A DNA stretch of 64,000 nucleotides. It comes from JADGHX01 sp963837755 (GTDB taxonomy: Bacteria; Pseudomonadota; Gammaproteobacteria; Steroidobacterales; Steroidobacteraceae). The notes under the pieces are model-generated. The model saw only the letters and a list, made by a program, of their open reading frames with translations. It was not told the origin of the DNA and made no database searches. This document shows, piece after piece, positions 20,901 to 26,297 of the stretch. The first letter of the stretch is position 1. Each line of letters begins with the position of its first letter. The stretch lies in NCBI GenBank assembly GCA_963837755.1, contig CAWIOP010000001.1, positions 1,674,001-1,738,000 on the forward strand. Direction: 5' to 3'. A program made the position numbers and the translations under genes.

Positions 20901-23900
20901 AGCGGAGAGCGCCTGACGGCGGATCTGCTGGGTGAGCTGAAGCGGCGTTTGCCCGGCTGTCAGTTCATCAATCTGTATGGCTCCTCGGAAGTGGCAGCCG
21001 ATGCCACCTGCTACCGCAGTGAGCCGCAGGTGCAGGAAGAGGTAGTGCCGATCGGTCGTCCGATCTGGAACACGCAGGTGTATGTGCTGGATGAGACGCT
21101 GGAGGTGGTGCCGGCCGGAGTGATTGGAGAGCTATACGTCGGAGGAGTGGGTGTGGCGCGGGGCTATCTGCACCGCGCAGGTCTGACGGCGGAGCGTTTT
21201 ATCGCGAACCCGTATGGCGGGGCGGGCACGCGGCTGTATCGCACGGGAGACCGGGTGCGGTACCGGGCCGATGGTGAGCTTGAGTATGTGGGGCGTGCGG
21301 ATCATCAGCTGAAGATCCGCGGCTACCGGATCGAGCCGGGGGAAGTGGAAGCGGCGCTGCTGAGGTGCGCGGGAGTCAGTCAGGCGGTGGTGGTGGCACC
21401 TGAGGAGGCGCAGTCCTCAGAGCGTCGGCTGGTGGGTTACGTAAGCGGGCAGGGGCTTGAGGTGAAGGCGCTGCGCGAGCAGCTGCAGAAGAGCCTGCCG
21501 GAGTACATGGTGCCTTCGGCCCTTGTGGTGCTGGAGAGTCTGCCGTTAACGCCGAACGGCAAGGTGGACCGGCAGGCGTTGCCGGCTCCGGATGTGAGTG
21601 CGCAGCTTCAGCAGCAGTATCAGGGGCCGCGCACCCCCACGGAGGAAGTGCTCGCGCAGATCTGGGCGGAAGTGCTGAAGCTCGATCAGGTGGGCGTGGA
21701 GGATGACTTCTTCGAGCTCGGCGGCCACTCGCTCATGGCCACGCGGGTGATCGCGCGGGTGCGCGAGAGTTTTGGGGTGGAGCTGCCGCTGCGTACGTTG
21801 TTCGAAGGATCGGTGACGGTGCGGCGCCTGAGTGCGCAGATCGAGCAGATGCGGCGCGAGGAAGCCGGGCTTGCATTGCCGGAGCTGAAGCGCCGCACGG
21901 ATACCGGCGAGGCATTACCGCTGTCCTTTGCCCAGGAGCGGCTGTGGTTCCTGGAACAGCTGCAGGACACGGGATCCGCTTATCACGAGGTGACGGCGTT
22001 GCGCCTAGAAGGCGCACTGAACATCACCGCAGTGGAGCGCGCCTTCGCAGAACTGGTGCGACGTCACGAGACGCTGCGCACGCGAATAGAAACCAATGCG
22101 GATGGACAGGGTTTCCAGCGCATCACTCCCTCCGCTGCATGTCTCGTGGAGCACGAAGACCTAAGCGGCTGGACGACGCAGCAGCGAGAGAAAGATCTGC
22201 AGGCATTCGTGCAGCAGCGCGCGCTGCGTCCCTTCGATCTTGCCCGCGATCCACTGCTCAGAGTCGTGCTTGTGAAGTTGGGCGCGGAGGAGCATGTGTT
22301 GCTCATCACGGCACACCATATTATCTCTGACGTGTGGTCGCTCTTCGGTGTCCTGCGCTACGAGCTGACGCAATTGTATGCCGCGTTTTCGGCCGGCCGC
22401 CCCTCGCCCTTACCCGAGCCCACCCTGCAGTACGCCGACTATGCGTTGTGGCAGCGGCAGTGGCTGCAGGGCGAGGTGCTGGACCGGCAGCTTGCCTACT
22501 GGAAGGAGCAGTTGCGCGACATCCCCGCGGCACTGGAGTTGCCGACCGATCGGCCGCGCCCGGCGCTCCCCAGCTTCGGTGGGGCCGGACATCATTTCGA
22601 GATCCCGGAATCCCTCGCAACCAGGCTCCACGCCCTCGGTCGCTCCGAAGGAGCAACGCCCTACATGGTATTGCTGGCCGCACTCTTCATCGTGCTGAGC
22701 CGCTGGAGTGGACAGCGGGATATCCTGGTCGGCTCTCCCATTGCCGGGCGTACGCAGCGCCAGACCGAGACGATGATCGGCTTCTTCATCAACATGCTGA
22801 TGATGCGGGGAGACCTGAAGGGAGATCCCACTTTCCGGGAGCTCTTGCAGCGGGTGAAGGAGCACGCCCTGGGCGCTTACGCGCACCAGGATCTGCCTTT
22901 CGAGAAGCTTGTCGCGGAGCTGCGTCCGGAGCGCGCGCTGTCGCACCAGCCGCTGTTCCAGATCGTCTTCTCCATGCAGAACATGCCGATGGAGAAGCTG
23001 GAGTTTTCGGACATCTCGCTGAGTCCCATGGGTCTTGAGCACGCGACGACTAAGTTCGACCTGCTGTTTCGGTTCTTTGAGACGGGCGGCGGCATACGCG
23101 GTCTTGCCGAATATGCGACCGACTTGTTCGATCGGTCCACGATCGAGCGGCTCGCCCGCAGTTACATGCAGGTGCTCGAAGGAGTAGTGCAGGATGCTGA
23201 TCGCCGCGTCTGGGAGTTGTCCCTGCTCTCCGAGGTGGAGCGTCAGGAGCAGCTTGTGGCCTGGAATTCCACGGAGCAGCCGCATTCGCAGACACGCTGC
23301 ATTCATCATCTCTTCGCGGAGCAAGCGCGCCAGCGACCGCACGCATTGGCGGTGCTCAGTCCCAATGTGAAGCTGACGTATCGAGAGCTGGAAGCGCTCA
23401 GCAATCGGCTGGCGCACTATCTCCGGTCACTTGGTGTGGGGCGCGAGCACGTGGTGGCTCTGTGCGGCGAACGATCGGCGCAGATGGTCGCTGCCGTGCT
23501 GGGAGTGCTCAAAGCAGGCGCAGCGTACTTGCCTCTCGATCCAGAGTATCCCCCCGAACGTCTGCAGCTGATGCTCGCGGACGCGCGTGTGAGCGTGCTT
23601 ATTAGGCAGCAGGGACTGGCAGTTCATCTTTCCAGCTGTGCTGCCAAGGTTGTTGAATGGGGCACGCTGGACAACAGCCAGATCGAGACCCTGCTTGCTG
23701 GTTTTCCCGACACACCGCCCGACAGTGGCGTGGGCCCGCAGAACCTCGCGTATGTCATCTACACGTCCGGTTCTTCCGGGACACCGAAGGCCGTGCTGGT
23801 GCCGCATGCCGGGTTGTGCAACCTGGGCGAAGCGCTTCGGGAGGGATTCGGCATCGGTCCGGATAGTCGCGTGCTGCAGTTTGCGTCGATGTCTTTCGAC

Positions 23901-25142
23901 GCGTCGGTCTCCGAGCTCACCGAGACGTTCGCCGCCGGCGCCACGCTGTGCATGCTCGGGGCGACCTCCTCTCGTTACGTCGATATCGCCCACGCAATGA
24001 AGGAAATGGAGATCACCGTCGCGACGATCTCGCCGTCGGCGGCCGCACAACTTTCGGACCAGCACTTTCCGGCGCTCAAGACGCTCGCGATGGCGGGCGA
24101 AACCTGTCCGGCTGAAACCGCGTCGAAATGGCTCGATTCGTGCCGGGTGATCAATGCGTACGGGCCCAGTGAGATCACCGTGTGCGCAACGCTCGGCGAC
24201 TACGTTGGTGGCCCGACTGTGCCGATCGGTCGTCCAATCCGGAACACGCAGGTGTATGTGCTGGATGAGACGCTGGAGGTGGTGCCGGCCGGAGTGATTG
24301 GAGAGCTATACGTCGGAGGAGTGGGTGTGGCGCGGGGCTACCTGCACCGTGCAGGCCTGACAGCGGAGCGTTTTATCGCGAACCCGTATGGCGGGGCGGG
24401 CACGCGGCTGTATCGCACGGGAGACCGGGTGCGGTACCGGGCCGATGGTGAGCTTGAGTATGTGGGGCGTGCGGATCATCAGCTGAAGATCCGCGGCTAC
24501 CGGATCGAGCCGGGGGAAGTGGAAGCGGCGCTGCTGAGGTGCGCGGGAGTCAGTCAGGCGGTGGTGGTGGCACCTGAGGAGGCGCAGTCCTCAGAGCGTC
24601 GGCTGGTGGGCTACGTAAGCGGACAGGGACTTGAGGTGAAGGCGCTGCGCGAGCAGCTGCAGAAGAGCCTGCCGGAGTACATGGTGCCCTCGGCCCTTGT
24701 GGTGCTGGAGAGTCTGCCGTTAACGCCGAACGGCAAGGTGGACCGGCAGGCGTTGCCGGCTCCGGATGTAAGTGCGCAGCTTCAGCAGCAGTATCAGGGG
24801 CCGCGCACCCCCACGGAGGAAGTGCTCGCGCAGATCTGGGCGGAAGTGCTGAAGCTCGATCAGGTGGGCGTGGAGGATGACTTCTTCGAGCTCGGCGGCC
24901 ACTCGCTCATGGCCACGCGGGTGATCGCGCGGGTGCGCCAGGCTTTCAGCCTGGAACTGGAGCTGCGGACACTGTTCGATGCGCCCACTATCCGCCGGCT
25001 TGCCGCAGCGATAGAGGCCAACCGCCTCGATGTCAGTGTCGAGGCCACTCCTCAGAAGCTTGAATCCCTGATTGCGAACATTCAGCGCATGTCGAACGAA
25101 GAAGTGGCCGAGGCGCTGGGCCGGCTGAAGGCCGGCTCCTGA
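8940..25142 (+). CDS. NRPS1: five-module non-ribosomal peptide synthetase (C-A-T)x5
   Basis: Giant assembly-line enzyme of 5400 aa that activates and joins five amino acids on phosphopantetheine arms. Five C-A-T modules are visible: HHxxxDG histidines near residues 177, 1247, 2314, 3381 and 4459; A-domain TSGS(T/S)G loops; carrier serines in LGGHSL at 1053, 2120, 3187, 4264 and 5322. It begins with a C domain, so it needs an upstream acyl donor, and ends after the last carrier with a short helical tail (KLESLIANIQRMSNEEVAEAL) that looks like a docking segment. There is no E, MT or TE domain. Pockets read by eye predict Asn, Gln, beta-Ala-like, beta-Ala-like and an aromatic residue. Large parts of modules 1-4 are nearly identical DNA. 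GGGGGAG precedes ATG 8940. Confidence 0.97.
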   Translation: MDGLRERVEALSPLQLETLAAGLLKKVRSDSSGSIVPRPPGLAGSPTSFAQERLWFLEQLHGAGAAYNWPLAFRLHGKLNVGAMARAFTELARRHEVFRTCFELKDGQPVQCVQPPAPVTIDVEDLTSWTPAQIEQELQPLVQRKALERFDISRDRLLRVTLLQLAADDHVLLVMMHHIIADGWSLGIQIRELNALYTAYAEGRPSPLPEPKLQYADYAAWQRQSLQGETLQSHLLYWRERLRDIPASLSLPTDRSRAATPSFKGALHPFELGAQLSAKLNELARREGATLYMVLLAALQVLLGRWTGQRNVVVGSPTAGRTHRDTEGLMGFFLNTLVMRADLSGHLSFRSLLRQVRQHALEAYAHQDLPFERLVAELQPDRDLSRQALFQVWFALQSHSVEPLNLPGLTVGQKLDLRVVSKFDLSLFVREDSALHAGFEYATDLFDAGTIAHFAASYSSLLEAIAEDADRSVWDLPLVSEAEREEQLVAWNATSHAYASDRCIHELFEEQACAHADAVAVVSGGQTLTYGQLSEQSNRLAHHLCTRGVGPEQVVGVCMERTAQMVVALLGILKAGAAYLPLDPQYPGARLRLMLEDAGARVLLRQSDAAEDLPGFTGEVIEWGALPEEEMQSLLGRCPNSVPESEVSAQNLAYVIYTSGSTGTPKGVALAHGSVGNYLAWASRHYQVGERGGAPVNTRLSFDAVVTSLWLPLIRGATVQLLNEGPLELSQLAQVLSSEERPFALVKLTPAQLAQLQWFVSSGGLRAHGAGAFVIGGEALKGQQVQFWRKHAPGVRLINEYGPTETVVGCVVHEVTAQTARYADVPIGRPIWNTQVYVLDETLEVVPAGVIGELYVGGVGVARGYLHRAGLTAERFIANPYGGAGTRLYRTGDRVRYRADGELEYVGRADHQLKIRGYRIEPGEVEAALLRCAGVSQAVVVAPEEAQSSERRLVGYVSGQGLEVKALREQLQKSLPEYMVPSALVVLESLPLTPNGKVDRQALPAPDVSAQLQQQYQGPRTPTEEVLAQIWAEVLKLDQVGVEDDFFELGGHSLMATRVIARVRESFGVELPLRTLFEGSVTVRRLSAQIEQMRREEAGLALPELKRRTDTGEALPLSFAQERLWFLEQLQVTGAAYNMPVALRLEGAVNAGALTGAFTELVRRHEGLRTRFELRDGQPVQCVDAPGVFGIEAEDLSHWSVQQRQQQLQRVVQEKALEKFDLSRDRLLRVSLLKLSEQEHVLLVTMHHIISDGWSLGILIRELNALYAAYAEGRPSPLPEPTLQYADYALWQRQWLQGEVLDRQLAYWKEQLRDIPAALELPTDRPRPAVPSFRGALYRFDFPSQLLAPLQRLARKEGASLYMVLLAAFQVLLARWCGQRDILVGSPIAGRTHEQAEALFGLFLNTLVMRADVSDNPGFRTLLRRVKQRALQAYAHQDLPFEKLVAELQPNRDLSRQALFQVMFVMQNMPLEIPRLAGLRCRPAGLEQVTSKFDLTLNLFEAPHLRGTVEYTTDLFDATTIRRLMGSYTKLLQEIAEDADRSVWDLPLVSEAEREEQLVAWNATSHAYASDRCIHELFEEQACAHADAVAVVSGGQTLTYGQLSEQSNRLAHHLCTRGVGPEQVVGVCMERTAQMVVALLGILKAGAAYLPLDPQYPGARLRLMLEDAGARVLLRQSDAAEDLPGFTGEVIEWGALPEEEMQSLLGRCPNSVPESKVGAQNLAYVIYTSGSTGTPKAVAVTHRSLCNHMQWILERFPLRGTDAILQKTSLSFDASVWELFAPLLSGARLVLAKLDGHRDPAYLWRVVREQAITTLQLVPPMLSAFLDQQDTNAPHHLRRVFSGGEALSSALHERFLQKLPSATLHNLYGPTETCIQSVVYSCEDSSNGGEVVPIGRPIWNTQVYVLDETLEVVPAGVIGELYVGGVGVARGYLHRAGLTAERFIANPYGGAGTRLYRTGDRVRYRADGELEYVGRADHQLKIRGYRIEPGEVEAALLRCAGVSQAVVVAPEEAQSSERRLVGYVSGQGLEVKALREQLQKSLPEYMVPSALVVLESLPLTPNGKVDRQALPAPDVSAQLQQQYQGPRTPTEEVLAQIWAEVLKLDQVGVEDDFFELGGHSLMATRVIARVRESFGVELPLRTLFEGSVTVRRLSAQIEQMRREEAGLALPELKRRTDTGEALPLSFAQERLWFLEQLQVTGAAYNMPVALRLEGAVNAGALTGAFTELVRRHEGLRTRFELRDGQPVQCVDAPGVFGIEAEDLSHWSVQQRQQQLQRVVQEKALEKFDLSRDRLLRVSLLKLSEQEHVLLVTMHHIISDGWSLGILIRELNALYAAYAEGRPSPLPEPTLQYADYALWQRQWLQGEVLDRQLAYWKEQLRDIPAALELPTDRPRPAVPSFRGGQLTFAFPEDVIRSLNELARREGATLYMVLLSALCVLLGRWSGQKDVVVGSPIAGRTHRRSEELVGFFLNTLVMRGILSGSPSFRGLLQRVKEQALQAYVHQDLPFEKLVAELQPDRDMSRQALFQIMFVMQNMPSEIPCFAGARSKPLGFDQMTSKFDLTLNVIESPVLRGTLEYATDLFDASSIDRMIGSYLRLLKDVAQNADRSVWDLPLVSEAEREEQLVTWNATSHAYASDRCIHELFEEQARAHADAVAVVSGEQTLTYGQLSEQSNRLAHHLCTRGVGPEQVVGVCMERTAQMVVALLGILKAGAAYLPLDPQYPGARLRLMLEDAGARVLLRQSDAAEELPGFAGEVIEWGALSAEEVHAVLSGCPDSVPQSEVGAQNLAYVIYTSGSTGQVKAVAATHRSVSHRLTAQQGIAAYGAGEICCQKTSISFVDSVLEIFGPLLSAARLVMAGSWVSRSAQELARLIAQEQVSRLVTVPSLARALLESERAQEELKSLKSWTLSGERLTADLLGELKRRLPGCQFINLYGSSEVAADATCYRSEPQVQEEVVPIGRPIWNTQVYVLDETLEVVPAGVIGELYVGGVGVARGYLHRAGLTAERFIANPYGGAGTRLYRTGDRVRYRADGELEYVGRADHQLKIRGYRIEPGEVEAALLRCAGVSQAVVVAPEEAQSSERRLVGYVSGQGLEVKALREQLQKSLPEYMVPSALVVLESLPLTPNGKVDRQALPAPDVSAQLQQQYQGPRTPTEEVLAQIWAEVLKLDQVGVEDDFFELGGHSLMATRVIARVRESFGVELPLRTLFEGSVTVRRLSAQIEQMRREEAGLALPELKRRTDTGEALPLSFAQERLWFLEQLQVTGAAYNMPVALRLEGAVNAGALTGAFTELVRRHEGLRTRFELRDGQPVQCVDAPGVFGIEAEDLSHWSVQQRQQQLQRVVQEKALEKFDLSRDRLLRVSLLKLSEQEHVLLVTMHHIISDGWSLGILIRELNALYAAYAEGRPSPLPEPTLQYADYALWQRQWLQGEVLDRQLAYWKEQLRDIPAALELPTDRPRPAVPSFRGGQLTFAFPEDVIRSLNELARREGATLYMVLLSALCVLLGRWSGQKDVVVGSPVAGRTHRYTEGLVGFFLNTLVMRGDLDREPSFRDLLRHMKEQALQAYVHQDLPFEKLVAELQPDRDMSRQALFQVMFVMQNMPFEKLQLTDTKMRGLMDVYRTSKFDLTLYVYGGVAGYAYEDEVEKLYGALEYSSDLFDAGTIARLIRGYTTLLEEIAEDADRSVWDLPLVSEAEREEQLVTWNATSHAYASDRCIHELFEEQARAHADAVAVVSGEQTLTYGQLSEQSNRLAHHLCTRGVGPEQVVGVCMERTAQMVVALLGILKAGAAYLPLDPQYPGARLRLMLEDAGARVLLRQSDAAEELPGFAGEVIEWGALSAEEVHAVLSGCPDSVPQSEVGAQNLAYVIYTSGSTGQVKAVAATHRSVSHRLTAQQGIAAYGAGEICCQKTSISFVDSVLEIFGPLLSAARLVMAGSWVSRSAQELARLIAQEQVSRLVTVPSLARALLESERAQEELKSLKSWTLSGERLTADLLGELKRRLPGCQFINLYGSSEVAADATCYRSEPQVQEEVVPIGRPIWNTQVYVLDETLEVVPAGVIGELYVGGVGVARGYLHRAGLTAERFIANPYGGAGTRLYRTGDRVRYRADGELEYVGRADHQLKIRGYRIEPGEVEAALLRCAGVSQAVVVAPEEAQSSERRLVGYVSGQGLEVKALREQLQKSLPEYMVPSALVVLESLPLTPNGKVDRQALPAPDVSAQLQQQYQGPRTPTEEVLAQIWAEVLKLDQVGVEDDFFELGGHSLMATRVIARVRESFGVELPLRTLFEGSVTVRRLSAQIEQMRREEAGLALPELKRRTDTGEALPLSFAQERLWFLEQLQDTGSAYHEVTALRLEGALNITAVERAFAELVRRHETLRTRIETNADGQGFQRITPSAACLVEHEDLSGWTTQQREKDLQAFVQQRALRPFDLARDPLLRVVLVKLGAEEHVLLITAHHIISDVWSLFGVLRYELTQLYAAFSAGRPSPLPEPTLQYADYALWQRQWLQGEVLDRQLAYWKEQLRDIPAALELPTDRPRPALPSFGGAGHHFEIPESLATRLHALGRSEGATPYMVLLAALFIVLSRWSGQRDILVGSPIAGRTQRQTETMIGFFINMLMMRGDLKGDPTFRELLQRVKEHALGAYAHQDLPFEKLVAELRPERALSHQPLFQIVFSMQNMPMEKLEFSDISLSPMGLEHATTKFDLLFRFFETGGGIRGLAEYATDLFDRSTIERLARSYMQVLEGVVQDADRRVWELSLLSEVERQEQLVAWNSTEQPHSQTRCIHHLFAEQARQRPHALAVLSPNVKLTYRELEALSNRLAHYLRSLGVGREHVVALCGERSAQMVAAVLGVLKAGAAYLPLDPEYPPERLQLMLADARVSVLIRQQGLAVHLSSCAAKVVEWGTLDNSQIETLLAGFPDTPPDSGVGPQNLAYVIYTSGSSGTPKAVLVPHAGLCNLGEALREGFGIGPDSRVLQFASMSFDASVSELTETFAAGATLCMLGATSSRYVDIAHAMKEMEITVATISPSAAAQLSDQHFPALKTLAMAGETCPAETASKWLDSCRVINAYGPSEITVCATLGDYVGGPTVPIGRPIRNTQVYVLDETLEVVPAGVIGELYVGGVGVARGYLHRAGLTAERFIANPYGGAGTRLYRTGDRVRYRADGELEYVGRADHQLKIRGYRIEPGEVEAALLRCAGVSQAVVVAPEEAQSSERRLVGYVSGQGLEVKALREQLQKSLPEYMVPSALVVLESLPLTPNGKVDRQALPAPDVSAQLQQQYQGPRTPTEEVLAQIWAEVLKLDQVGVEDDFFELGGHSLMATRVIARVRQAFSLELELRTLFDAPTIRRLAAAIEANRLDVSVEATPQKLESLIANIQRMSNEEVAEALGRLKAGS
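9070..12200 (+). other. NRPS1 module 1 (C-A-T), predicted Asn
   Basis: C domain (HHIIADG at residues 177-183), A domain (about 500-1005) and T domain (Ser1053). Aligned by eye to the GrsA pocket, the A domain reads DATKVGEVGK, closest to asparagine codes of the DLTKLGEVGK type. Because this is the first module, its C domain must receive a starter acyl chain, either from the ACP-KS protein at the right edge or from an AMP-ligase/ACP pair. The A-T portion is almost identical in DNA to that of NRPS2. Confidence 0.8.
10255..12043 (+). repeat. 1.8-kb module duplication, copy 1 (NRPS1 module 1)
   Basis: Covers the C-domain end, whole A domain and start of the T domain. It aligns with 30676-32464 at a constant offset of 20421 bp with only about ten mismatches, most of them near the 3' end. 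No mobile-element ends flank it, so it looks like a recent intra-cluster duplication or gene conversion. Confidence 0.9.
12285..15400 (+). other. NRPS1 module 2 (C-A-T), predicted Gln
   Basis: C domain with HHIISDG from residue 1247, A domain about 1570-2075, T domain Ser2120. The pocket reads DAWQFGLIQK, close to the DAWQFGLIDK code of glutamine domains. The A-domain front half copies module 1; the core between the TSGSTG loop and PIGRPIWNTQ is different, and the rest returns to the common sequence. Confidence 0.75.
15486..18600 (+). other. NRPS1 module 3 (C-A-T), beta-amino-acid-like pocket
   Basis: C domain with HHIISDG from residue 2314, A domain about 2635-3140, T domain Ser3187. The A4 motif is FVDSVLEIF instead of FDASVWEMF, shifting the aspartate from position 235 to 236. 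The pocket reads VDLVTSLADK, similar to beta-alanine codes (VDWVISLADK). A beta-amino acid such as beta-alanine is the best guess. The YGSSEVAAD segment replaces the usual YGPTE. Confidence 0.7.
16754..18734 (+). repeat. 2-kb A-T-C block duplication, copy 1 (modules 3/4)
   Basis: Pairs with 19985-21965 at an offset of 3231 bp, covering the module 3 A and T domains and the first residues of the next C domain. I see no differences across the parts compared by eye. Confidence 0.85.
18687..21832 (+). other. NRPS1 module 4 (C-A-T), duplicate of module 3
   Basis: C domain with HHIISDG from residue 3381, A domain about 3710-4215, T domain Ser4264. The A and T domains match module 3 with essentially no differences that I can see, giving the same VDLVTSLADK pocket. 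The C-domain acceptor half diverges from module 3 after about base 19500, so the two C domains are not complete copies. Confidence 0.72.
19985..21965 (+). repeat. 2-kb A-T-C block duplication, copy 2 (modules 4/5)
   Basis: Second copy of the module 3 A-T block. Identity ends at the codons for FLEQLQ in the module 5 C domain, after which the sequence becomes unique. A third, slightly diverged copy of the A domain is in NRPS3 (about 44300-46000). Confidence 0.85.
21918..25010 (+). other. NRPS1 module 5 (C-A-T), aromatic pocket, likely p-aminophenylalanine
   Basis: C domain whose motif is HHIISDV (residues 4459-4465; valine in place of the usual glycine), A domain about 4785-5275, T domain Ser5322. 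The pocket reads DASTAAAVCK, of the Phe/Tyr class (DAWTIAAICK, DAST-AAVCK), with serine at 239 and alanine at 299 giving room for a polar para substituent. With papABC upstream, p-aminophenylalanine is the likely substrate. The front half of this A domain is unlike those of modules 1-4. Confidence 0.72.
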
Positions 25143-25180
25143 GCATTCGCGAACCGCCGTACGGGTCTGGAGAATGACCA

Positions 25181-26170
25181 ATGCAGGGCACAACTCAATA
25201 TCTGCTTGTGCCGGGTGCGCGGGCCCCGCTCTTCATCGAGCGGCAGGGGCACTCAGGCGCAGCGGACTTGGCCGGGCTCGTGCTGGATCACCGCGATGAG
25301 CTTTCGGCTCTGCTGCTCGAGCACGGCGCCCTCGTTTTTCGCGGCTTCCAGTGCGACAGCGTCGCCGCGTTCGACCGCTTCGTGGGCGCAACCGGCGCCT
25401 CGCGCATGGATTACGTGTACAGCTCCACGCCGCGCACGCTCATCGGTGAGCGCATCTTCACGTCGACGGAATATCCTGCCGAACAGGAGATTCTTCTTCA
25501 CAACGAGAACGCATATCAGCGCGCATGGCCACTGACACTGGCGTTCTGCTGCCTCGTGCCCGCCACATCCGGCGGCGCGACGCCCCTTGCCGACCTGCGG
25601 CGTGTCGGCAAGGCGTTGGGTGAAGACATACTCGATGCGTTCGAGGCGCGTCTCGTGCAGTACGTCCGCCACTACAGACCCTACATGGATCTGCGCTGGC
25701 AGAGAGTCTTCCATACGGAGGATCCGGCAGAGGTCTCGCGATTCTGCGACGCTCACGACATCTCTCACGAGTGGCTCGACGCCGAAACGCTGAGGACCGC
25801 TCAGATCTGCCAGGGGACGGCGCGGCACCCGCATACCGGCGAACGTGTCTTCTTCAATCAGGCGCATCTCTTCCATGTCTCCAGCCTCGGCCCTGAAGAC
25901 GCCGCGGCCCTCATCGAGCTCTTTGGAGAAGATCGCCTGCCGCGCCATGCGTGCTTCGGCGACGGAGCGCAAATTCCGCTCGAGATGCTCGACGCCGTGA
26001 GGGATGTCTTCAGGCGCGAGGCCGTAGAGTTTTCCTGGCGCGCAGGCGACGTCATGTGGATCGACAACATGCAGGTTGCCCATGGACGTCGCTCGTTCCG
26101 CGGCGCGCGCAAGGTCATCGCCGCGCTCATGGACGGAGCCGGCTTGAGCGTCCCGAATACACAAGGCTGA
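25181..26170 (+). CDS. Fe(II)/2-oxoglutarate amino-acid beta-hydroxylase (TauD superfamily, SyrP/AsnO-like)
   Basis: Non-haem iron dioxygenase, 329 aa, the usual length for SyrP/AsnO-like enzymes that hydroxylate the beta carbon of Asp, Asn or similar residues, free or on a carrier. Iron ligands are His107 and Glu109 in LHNENAY (the H-x-E variant typical of AsnO/SyrP relatives) and the distal His301 in VAHGRRSF, followed by arginines for 2-oxoglutarate. It lies 38 bp behind NRPS1 with GGAGAA upstream of ATG 25181. The likely target is one or both Asn-like residues (NRPS1 module 1, NRPS2) or the Asp of NRPS3. The new hydroxyl could later be carbamoylated or sulfated by other cluster enzymes. 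Confidence 0.88.
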   Translation: MQGTTQYLLVPGARAPLFIERQGHSGAADLAGLVLDHRDELSALLLEHGALVFRGFQCDSVAAFDRFVGATGASRMDYVYSSTPRTLIGERIFTSTEYPAEQEILLHNENAYQRAWPLTLAFCCLVPATSGGATPLADLRRVGKALGEDILDAFEARLVQYVRHYRPYMDLRWQRVFHTEDPAEVSRFCDAHDISHEWLDAETLRTAQICQGTARHPHTGERVFFNQAHLFHVSSLGPEDAAALIELFGEDRLPRHACFGDGAQIPLEMLDAVRDVFRREAVEFSWRAGDVMWIDNMQVAHGRRSFRGARKVIAALMDGAGLSVPNTQG

Positions 26171-26297
26171 CAGGACGTTGCGCGATTGCATGAAGCAAGC
26201 GCGCGGATGCCGGCTTCTGGCTTGATCTCCGCCCGTCCTGACGGTGTACTCGCCGCAAGCCTGCACCGTCCGTGCAGCATCATCGAAGGGAGGCGGA

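Noticed and set aside
11430..24936. Regular long repeats that might suggest a CRISPR array or insertion sequences
   Set aside because: Repeats are 0.6-2 kb, in frame within one coding sequence and encode A/T/C domains. There is no transposase, no terminal inverted repeats, no target duplications and no short repeat-spacer pattern.
26171..26297. RiPP precursor peptide gene in front of the radical SAM gene
   Set aside because: No small frame with a ribosome site or leader/core character is visible in this 127-bp gap; the frames present run into the radical SAM gene in the wrong phase.
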